This document shows positions 1 through 7,252 of a stretch of 64,000 bases of DNA, piece after piece. Position 1 is the first letter of the stretch; each line of letters begins with the position of its first letter. Source of the DNA: Andeanibacterium sp035497315 (GTDB lineage: Bacteria > Pseudomonadota > Alphaproteobacteria > Sphingomonadales > Sphingomonadaceae); assembly GCA_035497315.1 (NCBI GenBank), contig DATJDU010000022.1, positions 31,986 to 95,985 on the forward strand. The letters are read 5' to 3'. Under the pieces are notes generated by a model. It ran no database searches, was not told the origin of the DNA, and saw only the letters and a program-made list of their open reading frames with translations. Both the position numbers and the translations under genes were made by a program.

Positions 1-450
1 CCTGTAAGCCGCAAATTTGCCGGCGAAAGCCTGCCCGATTTCACCGCGACCGATCCGTCGGGCAAGACCCTCAGCCTCGCCAGCCTGAAGGGCCAGCCGG
101 TGCTGCTGAACCTCTGGGCCACCTGGTGCGCGCCCTGCAAGGCGGAAATGCCGGTGCTGGATGCCATCGCCGGGGAGCATCAGGGCAAGCTGCGCGTAGT
201 GACGGTGAGCGAGGACATGAAGGGCGCCGAAGTGGTCACGCCCTTCTTCGCCGAAGGAAAATTCGCTCATCTCGAACCCTGGCTCGATACCAAAAGCGAT
301 CTCAGCTTCAATTCCGGCGCGGCGGATCTGCCGACCACTTTCCTCTACGATGCCAGCGGGAAGGAAGTGGCCCGCGTGACCGGCGCCTTCGACTGGGAAG
401 GCGAAGAGGCCAAGGCGCTGATCGCCGAAGCGACAGGCGGCGCGGGCTGA
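1..450 (+). CDS. TlpA-like thiol:disulfide oxidoreductase (5' end missing)
   Basis: The reading frame is open from base 1, so the N-terminus, probably a signal peptide or membrane anchor, lies outside the window. The visible 149 residues have a thioredoxin fold of the TlpA/redoxin type. The hydrophobic strand LLNLWATW leads into the active site WCAPC, followed by KAEMPVLD, and a cis-proline loop is visible further on (DLPTTFLYDASGKEV). Such proteins reduce or exchange disulfides in the periplasm, often for cytochrome c maturation or general thiol homeostasis. The gene ends 4 bp before the next gene on the same strand, suggesting co-transcription with the secreted intradiol-dioxygenase-like protein. 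CcmG or ResA function cannot be told from this fragment. Confidence 0.9.
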   Translation, partial: PVSRKFAGESLPDFTATDPSGKTLSLASLKGQPVLLNLWATWCAPCKAEMPVLDAIAGEHQGKLRVVTVSEDMKGAEVVTPFFAEGKFAHLEPWLDTKSDLSFNSGAADLPTTFLYDASGKEVARVTGAFDWEGEEAKALIAEATGGAG

Positions 451-454
451 CGCC

Positions 455-1234
455 ATGACATCCCGCCTCGCCACCGATCTCGCCGCCCTCGCCTCCCGCC
501 GCCGGGCCATGGGACTGGCGGCCCTCGGGCTGGGCGGACTGGCTGCCGCCTGCCAGGAAACGGTGGCGGCGCGCACTGCAAAGGGAGAGGCCTGCCTGCT
601 CACTCCCACCGAGATTCGCGGCCCCTTCCCGGCAGACGGAACCCGCGCCGGTGGGCAGACGCTGTCCGTCCTCGGCCAGCAAGGGCTGATCCGGCAGGAC
701 ATCCGCGGCAGCTTTGCGGGAATGGAGGGCGAAGCGCCCGGCGTGCTGCTGGATTGCGCGATCCGGCTGGTCAGCGCGCAAAGCTGCGCCCCGCTGGCGG
801 GCCGCGCGCTCTATCTGTGGCAATGCGATGCAGCGGGCGATTATTCGCTCTACAACCGGCGCGAGGTGAACTGGCTGCGCGGGATGCAGGCCAGTGACGC
901 GGATGGCGTGGTGCGTTTCACCACTATCGTCCCCGGCTGCTATGGCGGGCGCGCGCCGCATGTGCATATCGAGCTATTCGAGAGCCTTGAGACCGCCACT
1001 TCGGGCCATGCCAGCCTGCTGGTATCCCAACTCGCCTTCACCGAGGCGGAATGTGCGGAAATCTATGGGGCGCGGGCAGAATATGGCTCCAGCTTCGACA
1101 ATCTCTCCCGCTGGCCTGCCTCGCGCGATTTCGCCTTTTCCGGCCCGGAAGATGAACGCGCGGCGCAGACCATCCAGCTCGGCGGCAACCCGGAGAAAGG
1201 TTATACCGGAACCGCAACCGTGACGCTGGGCTGA
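455..1234 (+). CDS. secreted intradiol ring-cleavage dioxygenase-like protein
   Basis: This 259-residue protein carries the intradiol dioxygenase core (protocatechuate 3,4-/catechol 1,2-dioxygenase fold). The N-terminal signature CLLTPTEIRGPFPADGTR occupies residues 47-64. The probable Fe(III) ligands are present: Tyr130 in the CDAAGDYSLY segment, Tyr163 in PGCYGGR, and His169 and His171 in APHVH. The N-terminus has a twin-arginine-like SRRRAMGL followed by a hydrophobic stretch ending in AAC at 31-33, so it is probably exported and possibly lipidated. Cytoplasmic catabolic enzymes of this family lack such a leader, so the substrate may be an extracytoplasmic catechol or something unrelated. 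It overlaps the convergent monooxygenase by 34 bp at the 3' ends. Confidence 0.82.
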   Translation: MTSRLATDLAALASRRRAMGLAALGLGGLAAACQETVAARTAKGEACLLTPTEIRGPFPADGTRAGGQTLSVLGQQGLIRQDIRGSFAGMEGEAPGVLLDCAIRLVSAQSCAPLAGRALYLWQCDAAGDYSLYNRREVNWLRGMQASDADGVVRFTTIVPGCYGGRAPHVHIELFESLETATSGHASLLVSQLAFTEAECAEIYGARAEYGSSFDNLSRWPASRDFAFSGPEDERAAQTIQLGGNPEKGYTGTATVTLG

Positions 1235-2448
1235 CGGACCTCAGCCAGCCGGGGATAATCGGGCATGTCCAGCCCCAGCCGCCGCAGCGGCCCGCCCACC
1301 AGCCCGCCGACGAGCAGCGCCTGGATGGCTCCGCCCGGCCCCACCCGTGAAAGCGGCGCCAGCAGCCGGTCGCGCAGCAGTGCGGGCAAGGCCGCATCGC
1401 TCTGGTAAAGCGGTGTGAACAGGGCCGTGAGCCATTGATAGAGCTTCACATGGCCGCACCGCAGGGCAATCGCACGTTCCAGCAGAGCCTGCACTTGCCC
1501 CTCGCCCTCCAGTGCCATGGCAAGCGCCCAGGCATCCAGCAGCGCCATATTCGCCCCCTGCCCCAGTTGCGGGCTGGCCGAATGCCAGGCATCGCCGATA
1601 TGGATCAGCCGTTCGTCCACGGGGCGCGGCAAGGTGCGATGGGCATAGCGCGCGAAAGTCAGTTGGCCCGGCTCCGCGATCTGGCCGAGCAGCCATTCGC
1701 ATTCGGGCCACAGGCGCAGCACCTCGTCCTTCCACGCAGCAAGGCCGGCGGCCTTCCATTGCTCCAGCGCATCGGCCCGCAGGGACCAGAACAGGGCGAG
1801 CCTGCCCTGACCCGCTGGCAACACGCCCACCATCTGCCGCGCCGCGCGATAGCGTTGCTCCAGCAAGGCGGGATCGAAGGCCGACTCCGCCGGCCAGTCC
1901 AGCGTAGTCCACAAGGCCCCGTAATCGAGCCATTTGCCGGTTGGCGAAGCAAGCGTGGTATGCAGGCCCAGCGTATCGACGATGAGATCGTGCAGCGGAG
2001 ACGATCCGCCATCGGCAAATGCCAGAATGCGCCCGCCATTGCCCATTGCGGACCCGGTGACTTCCCGGCCGGTGCGAATGGCGATCCCTTCTGCCTGCAC
2101 CGCGTCATACAAGGCCGCGAACAGGCTGGCGCGATGGATACCTATGCCAAAGGCGCCGTGGCAGGAAAGATCTTCATAGCGGGCATCCAGCACCACCCGC
2201 CCCTGCGCATTGCGGCCCAGCAGGCGAGCGACCGGCGCTCCATCGCGCAGGATGCGCCCGGCCAGGCCCAGCCGGCCCAGCACAGCAAGGCCCGTCGGCT
2301 GGATCATCAGCCCCGAACCGAGCGGACGTGGCTGGTCGAAGCGTTCGTAAAGGGTGACTGCGTGGCCCTGCCGATGGAGCAGCAATGCGGAGGCCAGCCC
2401 CGCCATGCCGCATCCGGCAATCCCGATGTCCAGTTGCTGCCCCGCCAT
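1201..2448 (-). CDS. FAD-dependent aromatic-ring monooxygenase family protein
   Basis: The 415-residue protein has the p-hydroxybenzoate hydroxylase/UbiH fold. The dinucleotide-binding motif is GCGMAG at residues 12-17, followed by YERF with the ribose-binding Glu. The second FAD motif is IGDAWHSASPQLGQG near residue 285. Members use NAD(P)H and O2 to hydroxylate or epoxidise aromatic or cyclic substrates in the cytoplasm. The substrate cannot be read from the sequence; salicylate-hydroxylase-like and tetracycline-resistance-type relatives are equally plausible. It lies downstream of the HxlR regulator on the same strand (99 bp gap), so the two may be co-transcribed. Confidence 0.82.
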   Translation of the reverse strand: MAGQQLDIGIAGCGMAGLASALLLHRQGHAVTLYERFDQPRPLGSGLMIQPTGLAVLGRLGLAGRILRDGAPVARLLGRNAQGRVVLDARYEDLSCHGAFGIGIHRASLFAALYDAVQAEGIAIRTGREVTGSAMGNGGRILAFADGGSSPLHDLIVDTLGLHTTLASPTGKWLDYGALWTTLDWPAESAFDPALLEQRYRAARQMVGVLPAGQGRLALFWSLRADALEQWKAAGLAAWKDEVLRLWPECEWLLGQIAEPGQLTFARYAHRTLPRPVDERLIHIGDAWHSASPQLGQGANMALLDAWALAMALEGEGQVQALLERAIALRCGHVKLYQWLTALFTPLYQSDAALPALLRDRLLAPLSRVGPGGAIQALLVGGLVGGPLRRLGLDMPDYPRLAEVRQPSVTVAVPV

Positions 2449-2547
2449 ACGCAGGAGTTAGCGGGCGGGCGCGAGGTTTGGAAGGGCAAGTCTGGGCAGC
2501 CATCGCGGGAAGCCCGCAAGCAATCGTTTCACAGCCACGTCAGGCCC

Positions 2548-2871
2548 TTATCGCCAGGACTTCGCCCAGTTTTCCATCGCGACCAGCACCGGCTGGAGGC
2601 TCGCCCCCTTCGGTGTGAGCGCATAATCCACACGGGGCGGGATTTCGCCATAGTCCGTGCGGGCGACAAGGCCCTCCGCCTCCATTTCCTTCAGCGTCTT
2701 CGACAGGGTGCGATGGGTGATGCCGCCCAGCCTGCGCTGCAATTCGTTGAAGCGCAGCGGCCCGCCCATCAGCCAGTAGATCACCATGGGGCGCCATTTG
2801 CCGGACAGGAAATCGAGCGCCTGCTCCGCCGGGCAATGCCAGCCTTCGATTATGTCCGCGTGCTGGTCCAT
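2548..2871 (-). CDS. HxlR-family winged-helix transcriptional regulator
   Basis: The protein is a typical short HxlR regulator. It has an N-terminal Cys (GWHCPAEQAL), then LSGKW, RFNELQRRLGGITHRTLSKTL as the recognition region, and the wing PPRVDYALTPKG. HxlR proteins commonly sense electrophiles or quinones through the conserved Cys and repress a divergent detoxification gene. The ATG at 2871 is chosen because GGGA lies 7 nt upstream and because family members begin about ten residues before the Cys. An in-frame TTG at 2943 would add 24 unconserved residues. The divergent pirin gene starts 125 bp away and is the most likely target. Confidence 0.88.
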   Translation of the reverse strand: MDQHADIIEGWHCPAEQALDFLSGKWRPMVIYWLMGGPLRFNELQRRLGGITHRTLSKTLKEMEAEGLVARTDYGEIPPRVDYALTPKGASLQPVLVAMENWAKSWR

Positions 2872-2900
2872 CACAGTATCCCAAAAGACCGTACTTGTTG

Positions 2901-2918
2901 ATGTGTTAGCGTCCACAT
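2901..2918. promoter_or_regulatory. candidate HxlR operator between hxlR and pirin genes
   Basis: An inverted repeat ATGTG-N8-CACAT lies in the 125-bp divergent intergenic region, 30 bp upstream of the regulator's ATG. Its size and position suit a dimeric winged-helix regulator. The arms are only 5 bp, so the assignment is tentative. Confidence 0.3.
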
Positions 2919-2996
2919 ATGTTCCCTTCAACTGGAATGGCAATGCCCCGGGGCGGGGCGGACAAGCATAATACGCCCCCTTGAAAGGCCCATGCG

Positions 2997-3860
2997 ATGA
3001 AGACTCTCGAAACCATCCTGCGCAACGACACCCCTCACTGGGTGGGTGACGGTTTCCCCGTGCGTTCGCTGTTCAGCTATCATGGCGAAACGGCGCCGAT
3101 CAGCCCGTTCCTGCTGTTCGATTATGCCGGGCCGTGGAATTTCGAGCCGGTGACGGGCAATCCGCGTGGCGTGGGCGAACATCCGCATAAGGGCTTCGAA
3201 ACGGTGACCATCGTTTATGACGGCGAAGTCAGCCACCGGGATTCGTCCGGCGGCGGTGGCACTATCGGCACCGGCGAAGTCCAGTGGATGACCGCTGGGG
3301 CGGGCGTGCTGCACGAGGAGTTCCACTCGCCCGGCTATTCCCGGACAGGCGGCCCGTTCCGCATGGTGCAATTGTGGGTCAATTTGCCCGCGAAGGACAA
3401 GCCGACTCCGGCCAGGTATCAGGCGATTACGCGCGACATGATCCCCGAAGTCACTTTCGACGGCGGGCGGGCACGGATCGTCGCGGGTGAGTTCGGGGGG
3501 GCGAAGGGACCTGCCACCACCTTCACACCGATCAATCTGTGGGACCTGCGGCTGGCCGCCGATAAGGAAATCACCCTGCCCGTGCCCGATGGGCACACCA
3601 CTATGGTCGCGGTGCTTTCCGGCCATGTGACCATCGACGGCAAGGGTGTTGGCGAAGCGGAAATTGCCCGCCTCACCCGCGATGGCGCGGATGTGGCGGT
3701 CAGGGCAGATGGCGACGCCATGCTGCTGGTGATGACCGGAGAGCCGATCGACGAGCCGGTATTCGGCTATGGCCCCTTCGTGATGAACACGGAGGCGGAA
3801 ATCCGCCAGGCCATTGCCGACTTCAACTCCGGCCGCTTCGGCGCACTCGCACCGGCATGA
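2997..3860 (+). CDS. pirin family protein
   Basis: The 287-residue bicupin has the pirin metal-binding motif GEHPHKGFETVTIVYDGEVSHRDS at about residues 60-83 and GAGVLHEEFH at about 101-110, supplying the three His and one Glu metal ligands. The C-terminal pirin_C domain follows (FGYGPFVMNTEAEIRQAIADF). Some bacterial pirins have quercetin 2,3-dioxygenase activity and others modulate enzymes in redox or central metabolism; the sequence does not distinguish these. Transcription is divergent from the HxlR regulator, a frequent arrangement for stress-inducible pirins. A strong terminator follows the stop codon. Confidence 0.92.
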   Translation: MKTLETILRNDTPHWVGDGFPVRSLFSYHGETAPISPFLLFDYAGPWNFEPVTGNPRGVGEHPHKGFETVTIVYDGEVSHRDSSGGGGTIGTGEVQWMTAGAGVLHEEFHSPGYSRTGGPFRMVQLWVNLPAKDKPTPARYQAITRDMIPEVTFDGGRARIVAGEFGGAKGPATTFTPINLWDLRLAADKEITLPVPDGHTTMVAVLSGHVTIDGKGVGEAEIARLTRDGADVAVRADGDAMLLVMTGEPIDEPVFGYGPFVMNTEAEIRQAIADFNSGRFGALAPA

Positions 3861-3868
3861 TCTGAAGG

Positions 3869-3901
3869 TGCCCGGAGGGATCGCTCTCTCCGGGCATTTT
3901 T
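3869..3901 (+). terminator. Rho-independent terminator after pirin gene
   Basis: A 9-bp perfect stem TGCCCGGAG/CTCCGGGCA (3869-3877 with 3888-3896) is followed directly by five T residues. It lies 8 bp downstream of the pirin stop codon and before the next gene's ribosome-binding site. Confidence 0.85.
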
Positions 3902-3931
3902 CGCTATAGGTATCTCGAAAGGAACGCAGCC

Positions 3932-4288
3932 ATGGCTGACGGCGAACGCGAAATCACGGTGGCGATCGAGGATGGCGAGCGGCATGGCCGCTATGTCGGA
4001 AAAGTCGCCGGGATCGATGCGGAGGCGGAAATCACCTTCACTCATCGCGGCCCCGGCGTGATCAGTGCGGACCACACTGGCGCTCCCGACGAGTTGAAGG
4101 GCACTGGCGTTGCCGCCGCCATGGTCGATTATCTGATCGCCGATGCGCGCGAACGGGGCTTCAGGATCATCCCGATCTGCCCCTATGTCCGCGCCCGTTA
4201 TGCCAAACACCCCGAATGGCGCGACACCTTTACCGTCGGCCCCGGCGAAATGCCGAAGCTCACCGCCGCCCAGATGAGAGGCAAATAA
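3932..4288 (+). CDS. GNAT family N-acetyltransferase, small Gcn5-like type
   Basis: The 118-residue protein matches the short acetyltransferase family typified by E. coli YidJ/human GATD-like proteins (Pfam Acetyltransf_CG). Visible features are the beta-strand block around EITFTHRGPGVISADHTGAPDELKGTG, the acetyl-CoA loop GTGVAAAMVDYLIADARERG at about 72-91, and the C-terminal PICPYVRARYAKHPEW. Substrates of this subfamily are mostly unknown. AAGGAACGCAGCC precedes the ATG. It is preceded by the pirin terminator and followed by a tRNA on the other strand, so it is probably monocistronic. Confidence 0.85.
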   Translation: MADGEREITVAIEDGERHGRYVGKVAGIDAEAEITFTHRGPGVISADHTGAPDELKGTGVAAAMVDYLIADARERGFRIIPICPYVRARYAKHPEWRDTFTVGPGEMPKLTAAQMRGK

Positions 4289-4312
4289 GCGCGCAAAACT
4301 GGCTGATTTCCG

Positions 4313-4388
4313 TGGTGGGCGGTGAGGGGCTCGAACCCCCGACCCTCTCGGTGTAAACGAGATGCTCTACCAACTGAGCTAACCGCCC
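4313..4388 (-). tRNA. tRNA-Val (anticodon TAC)
   Basis: Read on the minus strand, a full cloverleaf is visible. The acceptor stem GGGCGGT pairs with ACCGCCC, the D-arm contains TAGCTCAGTTGGTAGAGC, the anticodon stem CTCG(T) encloses the loop TTTACAC with anticodon TAC, and the T-arm is GGGGGTTCGAGCCCC. The discriminator base is A and the 3' CCA is encoded. The gene is 76 nt long including CCA. Confidence 0.97.
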
Positions 4389-4584
4389 GATCACTCGGAA
4401 ACCGCGCCTTAGCGTTTTGGCGCACGGGGTCAATCGTGCTTTCGCTCCAAGAACGCAAGCGCCGGCTTTGCGCTTCCGTCATGCCGGGCCGCTGACACCT
4501 GCACCGACAGGGAATGACGTGGCGCAATTCCGTCGCTAGACAGTCCATCGCCGGAAAGGGCGCGCGCCAGCCTCGGGAGAACGC

Positions 4585-6330
4585 ATGAATTTCGAGCAAT
4601 TGGCGATCGTCGGCATATTGCTGGCGATGCTGGCTGCCTATGCGACCGAGCGATTCCGCGTCGAGCTGGTCGCTATGGCCGGTCTTGCGGCGGGCTTCGC
4701 CTTCGGCCTTGTCCCCGCGCGTGAGATGTTCTTCGGCTTTGCCACGCCTGCGGTGATAACAATAGTCGAAGTGCTGCTGATCGTCTCGGCCCTGTCGTCC
4801 AGCCGGGCGGTCGACGATTTCGCGCGGCGCATTCTCGCCCGCACCCGCAATCCCACTGCCGTGCTGGCGATCTTGTGCGGCACAGGGGCCTTCGTCTCGA
4901 TCTTCATGAACAATATCGGCGCGCTGGCATTGATGTTCCCGGTGACGCTTTCCGTCTGCGCGCGGCTCAACATCGCGCCAGGGCGGATGCTGATGCCACT
5001 TTCCTTCGCGACCCTGCTCGCCGGCACCTGCTCGCTCACCGGCACGCCGGCCAATCTCATCGTCAATCAATGGGTGGTGCAGGAAACCGGGCGGAGCATG
5101 GGCTATTTCGATCTGGCGCTGCTGGGCGGCCCAGTGGCTCTGGCCGGCCTTGCCTGGCTGCTGATCGCCGCGCCGCGCTATTTTCATAATATGGAGCCTG
5201 CAGCCGCCCCGTTCGATTCCGGCCCGGTGGATTTCCTCTGTGAGTTCGAAATATCGGGTGGCTCCGCGCTTGCCGGCCAGGCGCTTACTGCTGCGGAGGC
5301 CAGCCACGATATCGTGATCCACGGCGTATTTCGGGGCGGAGCGCATGTCTTCGCGCGGCGCGGCGACATCGTGCTGGCGCAAGGCGACATCATCCTGGCC
5401 GAGGGCAGCATGGCCCGGCTCGACCAGCTCGGTGAGGAAGGCCTGCTGCACTTACCCGACGAGCGAGAGGGCATTGGCTCGACCGAACGGGTCGAGGCGG
5501 TCATCATGCCCGAAAGCCTGGCTATCGGTTCGAGACTGGGCGATATTATCGCCCTTGCTGAGCATGGCGTGCGCGTAACCGGCCTCGCCAGCCGCCGTCA
5601 CCGGGTGGAAGGCCGCTTCGAAGATCTGCTGGTGGGCATGGGCGATGTGCTGGTGCTGAGCGGGGAGCGCGAGGCTATCCGCGAGGCAGTGGCCGATTGC
5701 GCGCTGCTGCCACTCTCGGGGCGCAGGCGTGCCTCTCCGCGCCGGGGCGCCGCCATCAGCGTGGCGATCTTCGCCCTTGGTGTGCTGGCCACGGCCTTCA
5801 ATCTCGTTCCGGCCGAAATCGCTTTCGGCGCGGTGGTGCTGGCGCTCGCCCTCCTGGGCAGCCTCAACCTGCGTACCGCGCTGCAGGACATCAACTGGTC
5901 CAGCGTGATCCTGCTGGCCTGCATGATCCCGCTGGGGCTGGCGGTGGAAGATACGGGCGCGGCGGCCGTGATCGCCAACGCCATTGCTGAACATCTGCCC
6001 GCTGCCTCCCCTCTGTTCGTGGGCACGGCCATCCTGCTGCTGGCCGTGACGATCACGCCCTTCATCGACAATGTCTCCACCGCGATTGTCCTCAGCCCGA
6101 TCGCGGCGGGGCTTGCCACGCGCACCGGAGTTCCGGTGGAGCCGCTGCTGATGGCCGTGGCAATCGGGGCCTCACTCGACTTCCTCACCCCCTTTGGCCA
6201 TCACAACAACACGGTGGTGATGGGCGCCGCCGGGTATCGCTTCCGCGACTTTCCCCGATTCGGCGCCCCGCTGCTGGCAGTGTGCCTGCTGACGGCGATT
6301 CCGGTGCTGGGCTGGCTGCTGCTGGGCTGA
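4585..6330 (+). CDS. SLC13/DASS-family permease with two TrkA-C domains
   Basis: The 581-residue membrane protein has two halves of transmembrane helices (about 1-195 and 395-580). They flank two RCK_C/TrkA-C domains at about 205-285 and 300-375 (GDIILAEG and GDVLVLSG segments). The helices carry the duplicated Asn-rich hairpin signatures of the SLC13/CitT superfamily: NNIGALALMFP with GTPANLIVNQW, and DNVSTAIVLSP with GHHNNTVVMG. Family members import di- or tricarboxylates or sulfate with Na+. TrkA-C-bearing relatives include sulfate transporters, which fits the putative sulfur locus downstream. The ATG has GGGAGAACGC upstream. The true substrate is undetermined. Confidence 0.88.
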   Translation: MNFEQLAIVGILLAMLAAYATERFRVELVAMAGLAAGFAFGLVPAREMFFGFATPAVITIVEVLLIVSALSSSRAVDDFARRILARTRNPTAVLAILCGTGAFVSIFMNNIGALALMFPVTLSVCARLNIAPGRMLMPLSFATLLAGTCSLTGTPANLIVNQWVVQETGRSMGYFDLALLGGPVALAGLAWLLIAAPRYFHNMEPAAAPFDSGPVDFLCEFEISGGSALAGQALTAAEASHDIVIHGVFRGGAHVFARRGDIVLAQGDIILAEGSMARLDQLGEEGLLHLPDEREGIGSTERVEAVIMPESLAIGSRLGDIIALAEHGVRVTGLASRRHRVEGRFEDLLVGMGDVLVLSGEREAIREAVADCALLPLSGRRRASPRRGAAISVAIFALGVLATAFNLVPAEIAFGAVVLALALLGSLNLRTALQDINWSSVILLACMIPLGLAVEDTGAAAVIANAIAEHLPAASPLFVGTAILLLAVTITPFIDNVSTAIVLSPIAAGLATRTGVPVEPLLMAVAIGASLDFLTPFGHHNNTVVMGAAGYRFRDFPRFGAPLLAVCLLTAIPVLGWLLLG

Positions 6331-6360
6331 GGGGTTGATAGAATTCATATATCGGCCTAA

Positions 6361-6381
6361 ATACCGACTAAATCACTAGGG
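6361..6381. promoter_or_regulatory. candidate Rrf2/IscR-type operator upstream of rrf2-like gene
   Basis: The sequence ATACCGACTAAATCACTAGG resembles the IscR type-1 consensus (ATA, then GACT, an A/T-rich centre, and a partner half-site), but its second half is degenerate. It begins 41 bp before the ATG of an Rrf2-family gene, the expected place for autoregulation. Confidence 0.4.
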
Positions 6382-6401
6382 AAAGCGCGAGGGTAATTCC
6401 G

Positions 6402-6860
6402 ATGATCTCAAACAAGGCCAAATATGCCTTTCGCGCATTGCTCGCGATTGCCTCCGCACCCGAAGGCCTGGCACTCACCAGCGCAGAGATCGCGCGCACC
6501 CATTCGATCCCGCACAAGTTTCTCGAACAGATCCTGCTTGATCTGAAGAAGGCCGGCATTCTTGACAGCCGGCGCGGCAAAAGTGGCGGATATGTGATGC
6601 TTCGGCCCGCCGACACCATCAGTTTCGGGGAGGTTCTGCGCCTGTTCGAAGGCCCCCTCGCCCCCCTGCCCTGCCTGTCGCGCAATGCCTATCGCCGCTG
6701 CGAGGATTGCGTGAGCGAAGCCGCCTGCGAGATCCGGCGGGAGTTCGGCCGGGCCTACGATGCCAGCCGCCTGGTGCTCGACAGCCGCACTATCGCCGAT
6801 GCTCTGCGCAACAGCCCCTATGGCGCCGAACCGGGCCACGAAGTGCGCCGCGCAGGATAG
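6402..6860 (+). CDS. Rrf2-family transcriptional regulator with four-Cys cluster
   Basis: The 152-residue protein starts with the Rrf2 winged helix (SNKAKYAFRALLAIA, IPHKFLEQILLDLKKAGILDSRRGKSGGY). A C-terminal PCLSRNAYRRCEDCVSEAAC segment at about 88-107 has four Cys spaced C-x8-C-x2-C-x5-C. Rrf2 proteins with Cys in this region usually bind an Fe-S cluster and control iron-sulfur assembly, nitrosative stress or cysteine/sulfur supply. The spacing differs from E. coli IscR. No isc/suf genes are adjacent; the next genes are YezD-like, a TonB receptor and a TauE-type exporter, so a sulfur-status role is inferred. Ends at an inverted repeat. Confidence 0.85.
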   Translation: MISNKAKYAFRALLAIASAPEGLALTSAEIARTHSIPHKFLEQILLDLKKAGILDSRRGKSGGYVMLRPADTISFGEVLRLFEGPLAPLPCLSRNAYRRCEDCVSEAACEIRREFGRAYDASRLVLDSRTIADALRNSPYGAEPGHEVRRAG

Positions 6861-6877
6861 GGTGACAAAATCACCCT
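6859..6877. other. perfect inverted repeat over the rrf2 stop codon
   Basis: AGGGTGA-CAAAA-TCACCCT forms 7-bp perfect arms with a 5-base loop, and its first two bases belong to the TAG stop. No T-run follows, so it is a poor classic terminator. It could be an operator for the downstream genes or an RNA-stabilising hairpin. Confidence 0.45.
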
Positions 6878-6884
6878 TGCTTAT

Positions 6885-6912
6885 CCCTACTATATAGATA
6901 GACATTATAGGG
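6885..6912. promoter_or_regulatory. AT-rich promoter/operator region before YezD-TonB receptor-TauE genes
   Basis: CCCTACTATATAGATAGACAT followed by TATAGGG forms short inverted arms CCCTA/TAGGG. It shares the ACTA-A/T pattern with the site upstream of the Rrf2 gene. This is the only AT-rich stretch between the Rrf2 gene and the YezD-like gene, so it probably holds the promoter and a second regulator site. Confidence 0.35.
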
Positions 6913-6970
6913 CATCTTGGAATGACGGAGGCAATACGCCTTCGCCACCCCTTTCGAATGGAGCCCTGAC

Positions 6971-7162
6971 ATGACTTCCAGGACCAGCACCCAACCCGGC
7001 GCCCGGAACACGCCCGAAGCCCAGCGCCTGCTGGACGAAGGCCTCGCCAGCGTCCGCGATGCCCTGTCCGGCCTGCGCTTCGGCAGCGTTTCCATCACCG
7101 TCCATGAAGGGCGCGTCGTCCAGATCGACGTGACCGAGAAGCGGCGGCTCGTTCCGAACTGA
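6971..7162 (+). CDS. YezD-family (DUF2292) small protein
   Basis: The 63-residue protein has the DUF2292 signature: an N-terminal helix (EAQRLLDEGLASVRDALSGL), then RFGSVSITVHEGRVVQIDVTEKRRL. In Bacillus, YezD sits in the CymR-controlled sulfur-starvation regulon; biochemical function is unknown. GGAG lies 7 nt before the ATG. Placement between an Rrf2 regulator (the CymR family) and a TonB receptor/TauE exporter pair supports a link to sulfur-source use. The alternative is a general small beta-strand ligand-binding protein of unknown role. Confidence 0.85.
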   Translation: MTSRTSTQPGARNTPEAQRLLDEGLASVRDALSGLRFGSVSITVHEGRVVQIDVTEKRRLVPN

Positions 7163-7252
7163 GCCGCAGGCTCTCCGTCACCCACAACTCAAACCAGACC
7201 AAACGGCCAACCGGACCGCCGGAGGCATCGTGAATCCAACAGGAGGAAACAC

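Noticed and set aside
2548..2943. Longer HxlR protein from a TTG at 2943
   Set aside because: The additional 24 residues include none of the family pattern and would cover the likely operator; the ATG at 2871 has a better ribosome site.
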